Below, piece by piece: positions 17,519 to 26,008 of a stretch of DNA of 64,000 bases. The stretch's first letter is position 1. Each line of letters begins with the position of its first letter. The notes below the pieces were generated by a model. It saw nothing but the letters and a program-made list of their open reading frames with translations, made no database searches and had not been told where the DNA came from. The stretch lies in contig NZ_JAJNMU010000020.1 in NCBI RefSeq assembly GCF_022458865.1, positions 124,001-188,000 on the forward strand. Reading direction: 5' to 3'. Origin of the DNA: Paenibacillus periandrae. Its GTDB lineage: Bacteria > Bacillota > Bacilli > Paenibacillales > NBRC-103111. The translations under genes and the position numbers were made by a program.

Positions 17519-17643
17519 AAAGGAAACCTTACCAAAAAATGGGGTGTTAACCGCCTTGTTCATATCAGTTCAATGTCCGCCGAGGGCAATCCCAAAAAAG
17601 AGTTCCATTTAAACGATTTTATTATCAAGAAACACGAGTATTG
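17512..17643 (+). pseudogene. NAD(P)-binding epimerase-like fragment
   Basis: A 43-codon open stretch reads GVNRLVHISSMSAEGNP followed by a charged tail and a stop. This resembles the middle of NmrA/epimerase-type Rossmann proteins, where a VxRLVHISS strand precedes the catalytic region. No start or upstream glycine-rich motif is present; it abuts the palindrome at 17391-17518. Treated as a relic. Confidence 0.35.
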
Positions 17644-17688
17644 AAGGAACACCGAATAACCCCGTATTGGATGGAACAGAGCTGAACG

Positions 17689-17910
17689 ATGCTTATTTGG
17701 AATAGACGCGGCATACAAGCGGCAATGAAGCTGACCAGGGAACACGACAGAGGATGCTGTTTATTATCATATCGATATTATCATTATTACATTGAGGCGC
17801 TAGAGTATTATGCGGATTGGCTTTTGTTTTTGGGGAAAGTGGTCGAGTTTGAACGGATTCCTGATGAGCTGCGCTTGATTTTGGAAGAGCGGTTTAAGGG
17901 GAAGTGCTGA
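17689..17910 (+). CDS. Small hypothetical protein
   Basis: A 73-residue ORF, Tyr- and Leu-rich in the centre (YRYYHYYIEALEYYADW) with an acidic-basic C-terminal helix (ERIPDELRLILEERFKGK). No family recognised. It lacks a convincing ribosome binding site and lies among pseudogene fragments, so it may be the tail of a broken gene. Confidence 0.25.
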   Translation: MLIWNRRGIQAAMKLTREHDRGCCLLSYRYYHYYIEALEYYADWLLFLGKVVEFERIPDELRLILEERFKGKC

Positions 17911-18237
17911 CACTTTAACAAAAACACGTTAGGCCAATAACCGGGCTGCAACGTTCGTGAGCCTGAATTGGCTTGGTGCCGCAGCAACCTTAAAAATTTT
18001 GGCGCTCACTCTATATAACATGCGAAATATCAGAATGCCGCGGCGCGCTGATATTTCGCTTTAGAGCTGATACGGGGAACCATATCATAAGTAGGGCGAA
18101 ATTTATGGTCTTGATCAAAGCACCGACCTTGATGCATAGTCATTTCCCGCATTTTTGTCTTCGAGGTTTGTCTTTGACTTCAAGACTTCTTTCAGATTCT
18201 GCCTCGCGGCAGACACCTTGCCACATTTTCACCGTTC
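17911..18237. other. Non-coding gap with a 12-bp stem hairpin
   Basis: No gene seen. A hairpin with arms GCGAAATATCAG and CTGATATTTCGC lies at about 18021-18059 with a GC-rich loop, followed by only a short T-run. It may terminate transcription from either side. Nothing else is recognisable. Confidence 0.4.
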
Positions 18238-19053
18238 TCATTTCTTCCAATTTTCTATAAAATGGTCTACCGCTGCCTGCTCAATTGCAAGCCCTTCCGT
18301 GTAACGCTCCATAAATAAGGCAAAGCCAATTACATCTGCGCTGTCAGGATAAACCTCTTGTCCTTCTGCATCATTAAACACTTTAGTGGTAAGGTAATCA
18401 GCCAAACCCTCGTACTGCTCTTTTTTAACCATATAGGATGCCAAAATGGCCATCCCCCATGCGCCGCCCTCACCAGCCGTAGACATGACCGAAACAGGAA
18501 TATTCAGTGCTGCGACACACATTTTTTGACCGACTAGCGGCGTTTTGAACAATCCGCCATGCGCCAAAATGCGGTCAATCGTTACATGCTCCTTCTGCGT
18601 TAAAATATCCATCCCAAGCCTTAGTGCAGCAAACGCGGTAAACAGATGTACTCTCATAAAGTTAGCCAGATTGAAGCGGCTTTCTGGAGAACGAACGAAC
18701 AGCGGACGACCTTTTGCAAGCCCAGTAATGTTCTCGCCTGAATAGTAGCCGTAGCTCAGCAATCCGCCGCCATCGGCGTCTGCTTCCAGCGCCTGGTTGA
18801 ACAGGACGTTGAATAAATGGTTCATATTGGGCTGCAGCCCCATTGCATCACAAAATTCACGGAACAAGCCGAGCCACGCATTAATATCGCTGGAGCAGTT
18901 GTTAGCAAGAACCATGCCGACAGGGCTGCCATCAGGTGTAGCCACGATGTCAATCTCAGGGTACACCGTGGATAATTCTTTCTCCAGTACAAACATGGTA
19001 AAAATAGATGTACCTACGGAAATGTTACCGGTATACCACACATACGTTCGCAT
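18238..19053 (-). pseudogene. FGGY-family carbohydrate kinase, C-terminal half
   Basis: About 270 residues corresponding to the C-terminal, ATP-binding half of FGGY sugar kinases (xylulokinase/ribulokinase group, normally about 500 residues). Visible: TGNISVGTSIF near the start, the AHGGLFKTPLVGQKMCVAALN segment and STAGEGGAWGMAILA. The N-terminal substrate-binding half is missing; the sequence just upstream of TGNISVG does not resemble the family, so the break lies at about 19030. It cannot be an active kinase. It ends the block just before the AraC-led sugar locus, perhaps a relic of an earlier sugar pathway. Confidence 0.8.
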
Positions 19054-19218
19054 TCAAATCTAGCCATATCGAAGTGGAAGGTTATTCACACGATTCGTTA
19101 TCGATACGATCGATATCTTTTCCGCATTGCGTATCCACATCCCACGCCAGCCGGATGATGTTATAATAAATTATTGCTATTGTCGCACACGCCGCAGAGG
19201 GCTTCAAGCCATGATTTT

Positions 19219-19235
19219 TGTAAGCGCTGCAAATG
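19219..19235. promoter_or_regulatory. cre-like/LacI-type palindrome
   Basis: The palindromic stretch TTTGTAAGCGCTGCAAA (about 19217-19233) has the AGCGCT centre and flanks expected of CcpA/LacI-family sites. It lies about 35 bp before the start of the membrane AraC gene, downstream of a TATAAT box at 19162-19167. It may impose catabolite repression on the sugar locus. Confidence 0.45.
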
Positions 19236-19265
19236 AGACCAATAGCTTCCAAATAGGGGGTAAGC

Positions 19266-21641
19266 ATGAGAATGGCAACGACAAAAACCGGGGATAGGGG
19301 CATTGTTTTTTGGAAAAATTTAGGTTTGGTTCTCTTGATTACATGCATCCCGATGATTTTTATTGGGGTCATTCTGTATGAGGTTGGAACGACCCGGATC
19401 GGCATCGAGGCTAATCGGGCACATCAGGCCCAACTGTCGCAGTCAATTCAGCAAATCGACGACTATTTATCCAATCTTGAGAAATTTACCGTTCGTATCG
19501 CCTTTGACCCTGGGTTTGACGATTCGCTTGCGCGCATGGACTTTATCGATCAGTTCCAGCGTACGAAGGATTTGATGAAATCGCTCAACCTGATGACCGA
19601 ATCGAATCCGTTGATCCAGAGCGTAGCCGTTTATTTGAAGGATGCCAATCTGATTATCGGCGATGAATCGGGCATGGTTTATGTTCAAAGCGAGGAAGAC
19701 CGCAAGCTGCTGTTATCGCTGCTCGATAAAGAAGAAATAATTTACTGGAATTATGGCCTGAAAAAGCTGAACAAGCCGGGAAGCTCCCATAAGGCGGTCG
19801 TAGTAAGGCTTCCGGGCGGACAAATGCACAGCTCGTTCGGTGCATTTCTCATTTACCTTGACCAGGCCCGGCTGGATGATCTCGCCCAGAAGCTGGTCTC
19901 CGGTGAAGGCAATGGTGTTTCCTTTTTGCTGGACGAAACCGGGCATTACTTGACGTCGCCCGCACAAATCGAAGCCTCCTCTAGCGCAGACCAGAAGCTT
20001 GCGCAGCAGATCCGCAGCCGTATTATTCAGGAGAAGCTCGGTGAGCATACGTTCATACTCGAAGCGGACCACCGGCAGTACTCCGTCTCTTATGGCAAAA
20101 TAGCCAAGCTCGGCGGCCGTTGGACGGTCGTATCGGCTACACCGCTTTCGCAAATAACGGTGCCCGTTACCTCGATGTCCCGTTTCATTCTGACGATAAG
20201 CGGGATCGGCCTGCTGATCGGCCTGCTGCTGTCGTGGTTCGCCTCCCAGCGGCTGTACGCGCCGATTAGCCGTCTCAAGCGCATGTTCGAAGCGGGACGC
20301 CGCGATAAGCCCGGGGACGCGGAAAGCGGGATCAGAAACGACGAAATTGACTATATAGAACGGCAGTGGTCCCAGCACCTTCAGGAACAGCAGGCGCTGG
20401 CTGCGCGATTGGACGAAGCCATTCCTGCGCTGCGCGAAAGCTTCGTGCTGCAGTTCATCCAGGGACATTTATATACCCATACCGAGAAAGAAATCACAGC
20501 AAAAATGCGTAAGCTCCAATGGAACATCGAGCACAAACGATTCGCATTTCTCGTCGCCCATTTGCATGGAATGGCTGAGCTGGGTGATAAATACTCGGAG
20601 CGTGACGACCAGCTTCTGACGTTCGCCGCGTCCAACATCCTGCTCGAGCTGTGTACTGAAAGCATTCCGATGGTTCAAGTCATCAACTTTCAGGATTTGA
20701 CCGTAGGCGCCTTTCTGGTGCTTGACCGGCCAAGGGACCTTGAGGAGACCGCGCAGGACGAACGTTTAAACGGGCTGGCCCGCGATTTCACGGAAGCGCT
20801 CAACAACGTACTCAGGATGAAAGCAACCATCGTCATCAGCAAAACGACGGACAAGGTAACAGAAGCGCCGCAGGTGCTGGAGCAGAGCCGGCAGGCGCTG
20901 CGCTTTCGCGATGTGCGCACCTCGAATCAGCTGCTGGATATGAGCGATTTTATTCATAAAAGCAGCGGACAAACCCGTTTCCCAACCGATCTGGAGCGGG
21001 CAATCGTTCAGGCGATCGGCATGGGTCTGGGCGACGAAGCGGTTCGGCTCGTCCGCGAATTCATGCTGGCGCTGCAAAGCGGCGACAGCACCGAATGGAT
21101 GGTCCATCAGGGCATGATGAAGCTGCTCGGCTCCATACATGACGCGATGATCAAGTACAATATCAACCCGTATACCTTGTATGAAGACGGTCACCTGTAC
21201 GATCAGCTGATGGCGCTCAGTGAACCGGATGAAATGATAAACTGGTTTGAGCATAAGCTGATCAAGCCGTTTATTAAGGAGCTGTCTATCGCCTATGATG
21301 CCGATCTTCGGGGAACGATTGAGGATCTGCTGAAGAGGATCGAAACCGAATATTTGACCGATGTTTCGCTTGAGCATTATGCCGATGAACTGCAGATGAG
21401 TCCGTCCAAGCTGAGCAAGGCGTTCAAACAAATTACCGGTGTAAATTTCATCGATTACAACATCCGGCTGCGGCTCGACAAATGCAAAGAGCTGCTCTGC
21501 TCCACCGATATGAAAATTAACGAGATTGCCGAGCTGCTCCGCTACCAGCCATCCTATCTGATTCGTATTTTCAAAAAAAGCGAGGGTATGACTCCAGGAC
21601 AATATCGGGAAAAGCATACGGTGCATCCTTTCGAATCCTAA
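19266..21641 (+). CDS. Membrane-bound AraC-family regulator with extracytoplasmic sensor
   Basis: A 791-residue protein: N-terminal transmembrane helix (about residues 15-37), extracytoplasmic sensor to about 300, second transmembrane helix (about 302-322, FILTISGIGLLIGLLLSWFA), a long cytoplasmic linker and a C-terminal AraC double helix-turn-helix (about 690-785, LEHYADELQMSPSKLSKAFKQ and AELLRYQPSYLIRIFKK). This one-protein design replaces a kinase/regulator pair and is common in Paenibacillus beside oligosaccharide ABC transporters. AGGGGGT precedes the ATG. The genes downstream are its expected targets. A terminator follows at 21701-21746. Confidence 0.9.
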   Translation: MRMATTKTGDRGIVFWKNLGLVLLITCIPMIFIGVILYEVGTTRIGIEANRAHQAQLSQSIQQIDDYLSNLEKFTVRIAFDPGFDDSLARMDFIDQFQRTKDLMKSLNLMTESNPLIQSVAVYLKDANLIIGDESGMVYVQSEEDRKLLLSLLDKEEIIYWNYGLKKLNKPGSSHKAVVVRLPGGQMHSSFGAFLIYLDQARLDDLAQKLVSGEGNGVSFLLDETGHYLTSPAQIEASSSADQKLAQQIRSRIIQEKLGEHTFILEADHRQYSVSYGKIAKLGGRWTVVSATPLSQITVPVTSMSRFILTISGIGLLIGLLLSWFASQRLYAPISRLKRMFEAGRRDKPGDAESGIRNDEIDYIERQWSQHLQEQQALAARLDEAIPALRESFVLQFIQGHLYTHTEKEITAKMRKLQWNIEHKRFAFLVAHLHGMAELGDKYSERDDQLLTFAASNILLELCTESIPMVQVINFQDLTVGAFLVLDRPRDLEETAQDERLNGLARDFTEALNNVLRMKATIVISKTTDKVTEAPQVLEQSRQALRFRDVRTSNQLLDMSDFIHKSSGQTRFPTDLERAIVQAIGMGLGDEAVRLVREFMLALQSGDSTEWMVHQGMMKLLGSIHDAMIKYNINPYTLYEDGHLYDQLMALSEPDEMINWFEHKLIKPFIKELSIAYDADLRGTIEDLLKRIETEYLTDVSLEHYADELQMSPSKLSKAFKQITGVNFIDYNIRLRLDKCKELLCSTDMKINEIAELLRYQPSYLIRIFKKSEGMTPGQYREKHTVHPFES

Positions 21642-21700
21642 ACCGGACTCTTAAAGCTGTGGAGGGACCCGCACGCAAAAAAAGACAACGCTTTACAACG

Positions 21701-21746
21701 AAACGCAGGTGCGAGCGGGCAAACCCGCTGTACGCCGCGTTTTTTT
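21701..21746 (+). terminator. Rho-independent terminator after AraC gene
   Basis: Nested arms AAACGC/GCGTTT and AGCGGG/CCCGCT enclose a short loop and are followed by a seven-T run (21740-21746). It separates the regulator from the transporter genes. The remainder of 21642-21877 holds the transporter leader. Confidence 0.65.
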
Positions 21747-21877
21747 GCATCCGGAAAAATAATACTATCCCCGGAAGTCGGACAAAACCTGTCTGAAAAA
21801 TGTTATTATTGCGCAAAATGCCGCCTCCCATTACATTGAGGTCAACCCACTGGTTACGTAAAAAGGAGGCACGCTTG

Positions 21878-22843
21878 ATGATCACACAGAGTGAGAAATG
21901 GAAGAGCAGCAGTATCGAAGCGAACCGAAAAAGAAAGGTGAGCGCGGTATGGAAAGGACTGGCCCGCGATAAATTTCTTTACCTGCTCATGCTGCCGGGG
22001 CTATTGTTTTTTCTTATATTCAAATATGTGCCGATGTGGGGCATCGTCATCGCCTTTCAGGAATATTCGCCTTACCTCGGTATTATGGGCAGCGAGTGGA
22101 TTGGTTTCGATCATTTCACGCGGTTTTTCGCCAATCCGGATTTCTGGCTGCTGTTTCGCAATACCATGATGATCAGCCTGCTGAGCCTCGCATTCTTCTT
22201 TCCGGTGCCGATTATTTTGTCGCTGCTGCTGAGTGAAGTATCGCGTATGGCACTGCGCCGGATCGTGCAATCCATTGTTTATCTGCCGCATTTCCTGTCC
22301 TGGGTCGTCGTCGTCGGCATTACGTTCCTGCTGTTCTCCCAATCGTCGGGTATCGTTAATATCGTGCTTGAATTTATCGGGCTGCCGAGAATCGACTTTC
22401 TGGCGAATACGAATTTATTCTGGGGCGTGCTGACGGTGCAGAACATCTGGAAGGAAACCGGTTGGGGCACCATTATCTTTTTGGCGGCCATTGCCGGAAT
22501 CGATCCGCAGCTGTACGAAGCCGCCAAGATGGATGGAGCCAGCCGGCTGCGACAGACCTGGCACATTACACTGCCGGCGATCCGCAGTGTGATTATCATT
22601 TTGCTGATTTTGCGTATCGGTCAAATTATGGATGTCGGCTTCGAGCAGGTGTTCCTGATGATGAACGGAGCGGTTTCCGAGGTAGCGGACGTATTCGAAA
22701 CATATGTGTATCGCGTCGGAATTCAAAGCGGTCAGCTCAGCTACAGTACGGCGGTCGGATTGTTCAAATCCGTGATTGGCCTTGTTCTCGTTATTATTGC
22801 CAATCAGCTGGCCAAACGCTTCGGTGAAGAAGGCGTGTATTAG
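21878..22843 (+). CDS. Carbohydrate ABC transporter permease (LplB type)
   Basis: A 321-residue CUT1 permease of the LplB group with about six helices. The EAA loop that contacts the ATPase reads YEAAKMDGASRLRQTWHITLP. The FKYVPMWGIVIAFQEYSPYLG segment near the N-terminus is a marker of LplB-type proteins. The ATG at 21878 follows AAGGAGG (21863-21869); the longer upstream frame is unlikely to be translated. No ATPase gene is present in the locus, so a shared MsmX-like ATPase encoded elsewhere probably energises it. Confidence 0.9.
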   Translation: MITQSEKWKSSSIEANRKRKVSAVWKGLARDKFLYLLMLPGLLFFLIFKYVPMWGIVIAFQEYSPYLGIMGSEWIGFDHFTRFFANPDFWLLFRNTMMISLLSLAFFFPVPIILSLLLSEVSRMALRRIVQSIVYLPHFLSWVVVVGITFLLFSQSSGIVNIVLEFIGLPRIDFLANTNLFWGVLTVQNIWKETGWGTIIFLAAIAGIDPQLYEAAKMDGASRLRQTWHITLPAIRSVIIILLILRIGQIMDVGFEQVFLMMNGAVSEVADVFETYVYRVGIQSGQLSYSTAVGLFKSVIGLVLVIIANQLAKRFGEEGVY

Positions 22844-22885
22844 ATTGAAAATGCCATCAAGAATGGGTGTTTAGGAGGATTACCT

Positions 22886-23767
22886 ATGAAAGAAAGCATG
22901 GGCGACCGATTGTTTAACGGCTTCAATTTAACGCTGCTGACGCTCGTTTGTATCGTAACTGTTTTTCCGCTTTATTATGTATTTATCGTTTCATTCACCA
23001 GTCCGGCGGAATATTTGCAGAAGCAGGGGTTTGTGCTGTTCCCCGAGCATTGGACGCTAAGATCGTACGAATACCTGCTGTCGACCAATTCCTTTAAGGA
23101 CGCTTCCCTGATCAGTATTTTTCTGGCTGTCGCCGGCACCTTTTTCAGCCTTTTGGTTACTGCGGCATTGTCATACGGATTATCCCGCAAACGGTTGCAA
23201 GGGCGCAAAGCCATTCAGCTGCTGATTCTGATTACGATCCTGTTCAGTCCCGGGATCATTCCCCCGTATTTGCTGGTACGCGACCTCGGGCTTATCAACA
23301 GCACCTGGTCGCTGATCCTGCCAGTGCTAACGAGCGGCTGGTATGTCATTCTGATGAAAAGCTTTTTCGACAGCATCCCGAACGAGCTGGAGGAAGCCGG
23401 GATGATTGACGGCTGCAACGATATGGGTATCTTTTTTCGGGTCATCCTGCCGCTTTCCCTTCCGGCGTTGGCCGCCTTCGGTTTATTTTATGCAGTGTCG
23501 TACTGGAATACGTTCTTTAACGCGATCCTGTACATCAACGATCATACGAAGTGGCCGCTTCAGCTGGTGCTGCGCAATATGCTGATCGAATCGTCCACCA
23601 CGATGGGCGGCTCGGCGGCGATGGAAATGATGTCGGAGGAGCAAATTCCAGCGCAAACCTTAAAGATGGCGGCCGTCGTCATCGCCACGCTCCCGATCCT
23701 GGTCGTTTATCCGTTTCTGCAAAAGCATTTCGATAAGGGGGTGATGCTCGGCTCGGTGAAAGGCTGA
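22886..23767 (+). CDS. Carbohydrate ABC transporter permease (YtcP type)
   Basis: A 293-residue CUT1 permease, partner of the preceding one. Six hydrophobic helices, and the EAA loop reads ELEEAGMIDGCNDMGIFFRVILPLSLP. The start has TTAGGAGG upstream. LplB/YtcP pairs normally import oligosaccharides or oligogalacturonides together with an LplA-type lipoprotein, which is the next gene. Confidence 0.9.
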   Translation: MKESMGDRLFNGFNLTLLTLVCIVTVFPLYYVFIVSFTSPAEYLQKQGFVLFPEHWTLRSYEYLLSTNSFKDASLISIFLAVAGTFFSLLVTAALSYGLSRKRLQGRKAIQLLILITILFSPGIIPPYLLVRDLGLINSTWSLILPVLTSGWYVILMKSFFDSIPNELEEAGMIDGCNDMGIFFRVILPLSLPALAAFGLFYAVSYWNTFFNAILYINDHTKWPLQLVLRNMLIESSTTMGGSAAMEMMSEEQIPAQTLKMAAVVIATLPILVVYPFLQKHFDKGVMLGSVKG

Positions 23768-23827
23768 TTAGGAGAACGAATGTGGAAAAACAATGGCTTG
23801 AATCAAATAAAAAGGGAGGTATTCTAT

Positions 23828-25357
23828 TTGAAAACGCAATCCAGAATCAATCGTTTCGGCAGCTCCGCTATGATCTCTTCACTGGTAATGGCCTCATTGT
23901 TAACCGCATGCTCGGGAGGCAAAACGACTCCGACCGGAACGACAGCTGCCGATGACAAGCAGGGACCGCCGACTGAAATCAGCATCATTACTGAATTTAA
24001 TACGGTCGAGCCGCCCGGAGCCAACAATCCGGTGCTGAAGGAAATTGAGAAACGTACGAATACGAAGCTGAATATTACGTGGGTGTCGCAAAATAACTGG
24101 ACGGAAAAGCAGAATGTCGTTCTGGCTTCGGGCGATATTCCCGATCTGATGAAGGTAGCCGACTTGCGCAATCCGCTTATGCAGCAGATGGTGAAGCAGG
24201 GCGCATTCTGGGACCTGACGCCTTTCATCAAGGACTATCCCCATCTGATGGAATTTCCGCAAAGCACCTGGGACAATACCAAAATCAACGGCAAAAATTA
24301 TGTGCTTCCGTCCGTACGGCCGCTCGACGCGAGCAGTGTTATCGGAATTCGGAAGGACTGGCTGGATAAGCTGAACCTGAAGATGCCCCAGACGACCGAC
24401 GAGCTGTACGAGGTGATGAAGGCGTTCGTTAACAACGATCCCGACGGGAATGGCAAAAAGGACACATACGGCTATAATATGCGCGATATGGACCCTGTCT
24501 TCACGAACGTATTCAACAAAAGCACTGGCAAATGGAAGCTTGTCAACGGCAAACTAGTTGATACCGTACTGGAGCCGGGCACGCGCAATCTGCTCGTCTG
24601 GTTCAACAATGCGTACAAGGAGGGGCTAATCCCGCAGGATTATATGGTCATGAAAACTTCGCAGCTGGAGGAGCTGGCCACGTCAAACCGGGCCGGGCTT
24701 ACGACGGATGGGATGCTGGGCCTGTGGCGTCAGATTGAGAACCCGATGAAAACCGATCCTAAGGCCGATTTTATGGCGATGACCTCGCTTGATGGCTTCT
24801 CGCCGCAATCCGCAGGTTTTTTGGGGGTGTACCTGATTCCGAAAAAAGTGCCGGAAGCGAAAGTGAAGAAGATTTTGGCGCTGATGGATTTCGGGGCTAC
24901 TGAAGAAGGCTTTAATCTGGCGATCAACGGCATCAAGGACGTTCACTACAAGGAAGTCGACGGCTTCAAGGTCGGTACGAAGCAGGCCGATACGGACAGC
25001 ATTTCCGTCAGCTCCTTCGGCAAAATTTTTGAGCGCTATGATAAATACTTGTATGCTTATGCGCCAGGCATGAGTCGCGAGGTGTTCGAGCGCAACAAAA
25101 AGATTATTGACGAAAAAGCAAAAATCAGCACTCCGGACGTATCGATCGGACTCGTATCGGCAACGGAAACGCGCGTCGGGACGGAATATAAGAAAAAGAT
25201 CGACGATCTGAAAACAAAGGTCATCATGGGCAAGGAACCGCTTGAAGCCTGGGACGCTTATGTGGCCAAGCTGAAGGAAGATACCGAATACCAGAAGATC
25301 ATTACCGAAATGAACGAGGCGTATCAGGAACGGGTTAAATCTGCAGCCAAAAAATAA
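23828..25357 (+). CDS. Extracellular solute-binding lipoprotein (LplA type)
   Basis: A family 1 binding protein of about 509 residues, typical length for LplA-like proteins. The signal peptide ends in a lipobox LLTACSGG, so the mature protein is anchored by its Cys. TTG at 23828 has GGGAGG 9 bases upstream; an ATG at 23780 with AGGAGA is the alternative. A DPDGNGKKDTYGYN segment looks like a calcium-binding loop common in this family. It should bind the sugar imported by the two permeases. Confidence 0.88.
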   Translation: MKTQSRINRFGSSAMISSLVMASLLTACSGGKTTPTGTTAADDKQGPPTEISIITEFNTVEPPGANNPVLKEIEKRTNTKLNITWVSQNNWTEKQNVVLASGDIPDLMKVADLRNPLMQQMVKQGAFWDLTPFIKDYPHLMEFPQSTWDNTKINGKNYVLPSVRPLDASSVIGIRKDWLDKLNLKMPQTTDELYEVMKAFVNNDPDGNGKKDTYGYNMRDMDPVFTNVFNKSTGKWKLVNGKLVDTVLEPGTRNLLVWFNNAYKEGLIPQDYMVMKTSQLEELATSNRAGLTTDGMLGLWRQIENPMKTDPKADFMAMTSLDGFSPQSAGFLGVYLIPKKVPEAKVKKILALMDFGATEEGFNLAINGIKDVHYKEVDGFKVGTKQADTDSISVSSFGKIFERYDKYLYAYAPGMSREVFERNKKIIDEKAKISTPDVSIGLVSATETRVGTEYKKKIDDLKTKVIMGKEPLEAWDAYVAKLKEDTEYQKIITEMNEAYQERVKSAAKK

Positions 25358-25378
25358 AACGCGAAAGGCGGACGCACC

Positions 25379-25993
25379 ATGCGGGAATTTGATTACCGGA
25401 TATTGATTACCGGACAGCTGTCCACCAACAAATACCGTTATCCGAATGAGAAAAAGGAAGTCATCTGCACGACGACGCTGCTCAGCGGACACGGCTTGAA
25501 TGTGATCATCGATCCGGGCTGGCGCGACGAGCCGCTGCTCGCCAGCCTGCGGGAAGCCCAGGTGGCGCCGGAGCAAATAGACATTGTGTATGTGACCCAT
25601 ATGCACGCCGATCATATTCGTTCGATCCGTCTGTTTCCCGGTGCCCGCTGGCTGGCCAGCCCCCGGGAAATCGACAACTGGCGCGTCAAAATCCCCGAGG
25701 CGGACCGGGATATCCTTGAGCGGCTGGAGCCGGTTGAGGACGAGATTGTCAGCGGGCTGAACATCGTGCAGACTCCGGGACATACGCTTGCGCACACGTC
25801 CGTGCTGTTCCGGCATGACGGACGGCGGGTGCTGGTAGCTGCCGATGCAGTATTGGTCAAGGAATATTATGAGCACCGCGAGGTACATGTCATTTCCGAG
25901 GATCAGGAGCTTGCCAAACAAACGATCGATGAGATCAAAACGCTGGCGGATATCGTGATCCCCGGACACGATGAGCCGTTCGAGGCATTTTAA
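25379..25993 (+). CDS. Metallo-beta-lactamase-fold hydrolase
   Basis: A 204-residue MBL-fold protein with the metal motif THMHADH at residues 73-79, a later His in TPGHTLAHTS, Asp in AADAVL, and a final His in IPGHDEP, so the binuclear zinc site is complete. Members include lactonases, glyoxalase II and other hydrolases. Inside a sugar operon, lactone or ester hydrolysis is plausible but unproven. It starts 21 bp after the binding protein. Confidence 0.85.
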   Translation: MREFDYRILITGQLSTNKYRYPNEKKEVICTTTLLSGHGLNVIIDPGWRDEPLLASLREAQVAPEQIDIVYVTHMHADHIRSIRLFPGARWLASPREIDNWRVKIPEADRDILERLEPVEDEIVSGLNIVQTPGHTLAHTSVLFRHDGRRVLVAADAVLVKEYYEHREVHVISEDQELAKQTIDEIKTLADIVIPGHDEPFEAF

Positions 25994-26008
25994 GGGAGGA
26001 ACCGATTA

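Noticed and set aside
20766..21626. Minus-strand frame of 286 codons within the AraC-type regulator gene
   Set aside because: Antisense shadow; no start signals, and the forward gene is well supported by domains.
24683..25969. Long open frame on the minus strand (428 codons)
   Set aside because: It lies antisense to the binding-protein and MBL-fold genes, has no ribosome binding site and no protein-like pattern. The frame is open because of the base composition of the genes on the other strand.
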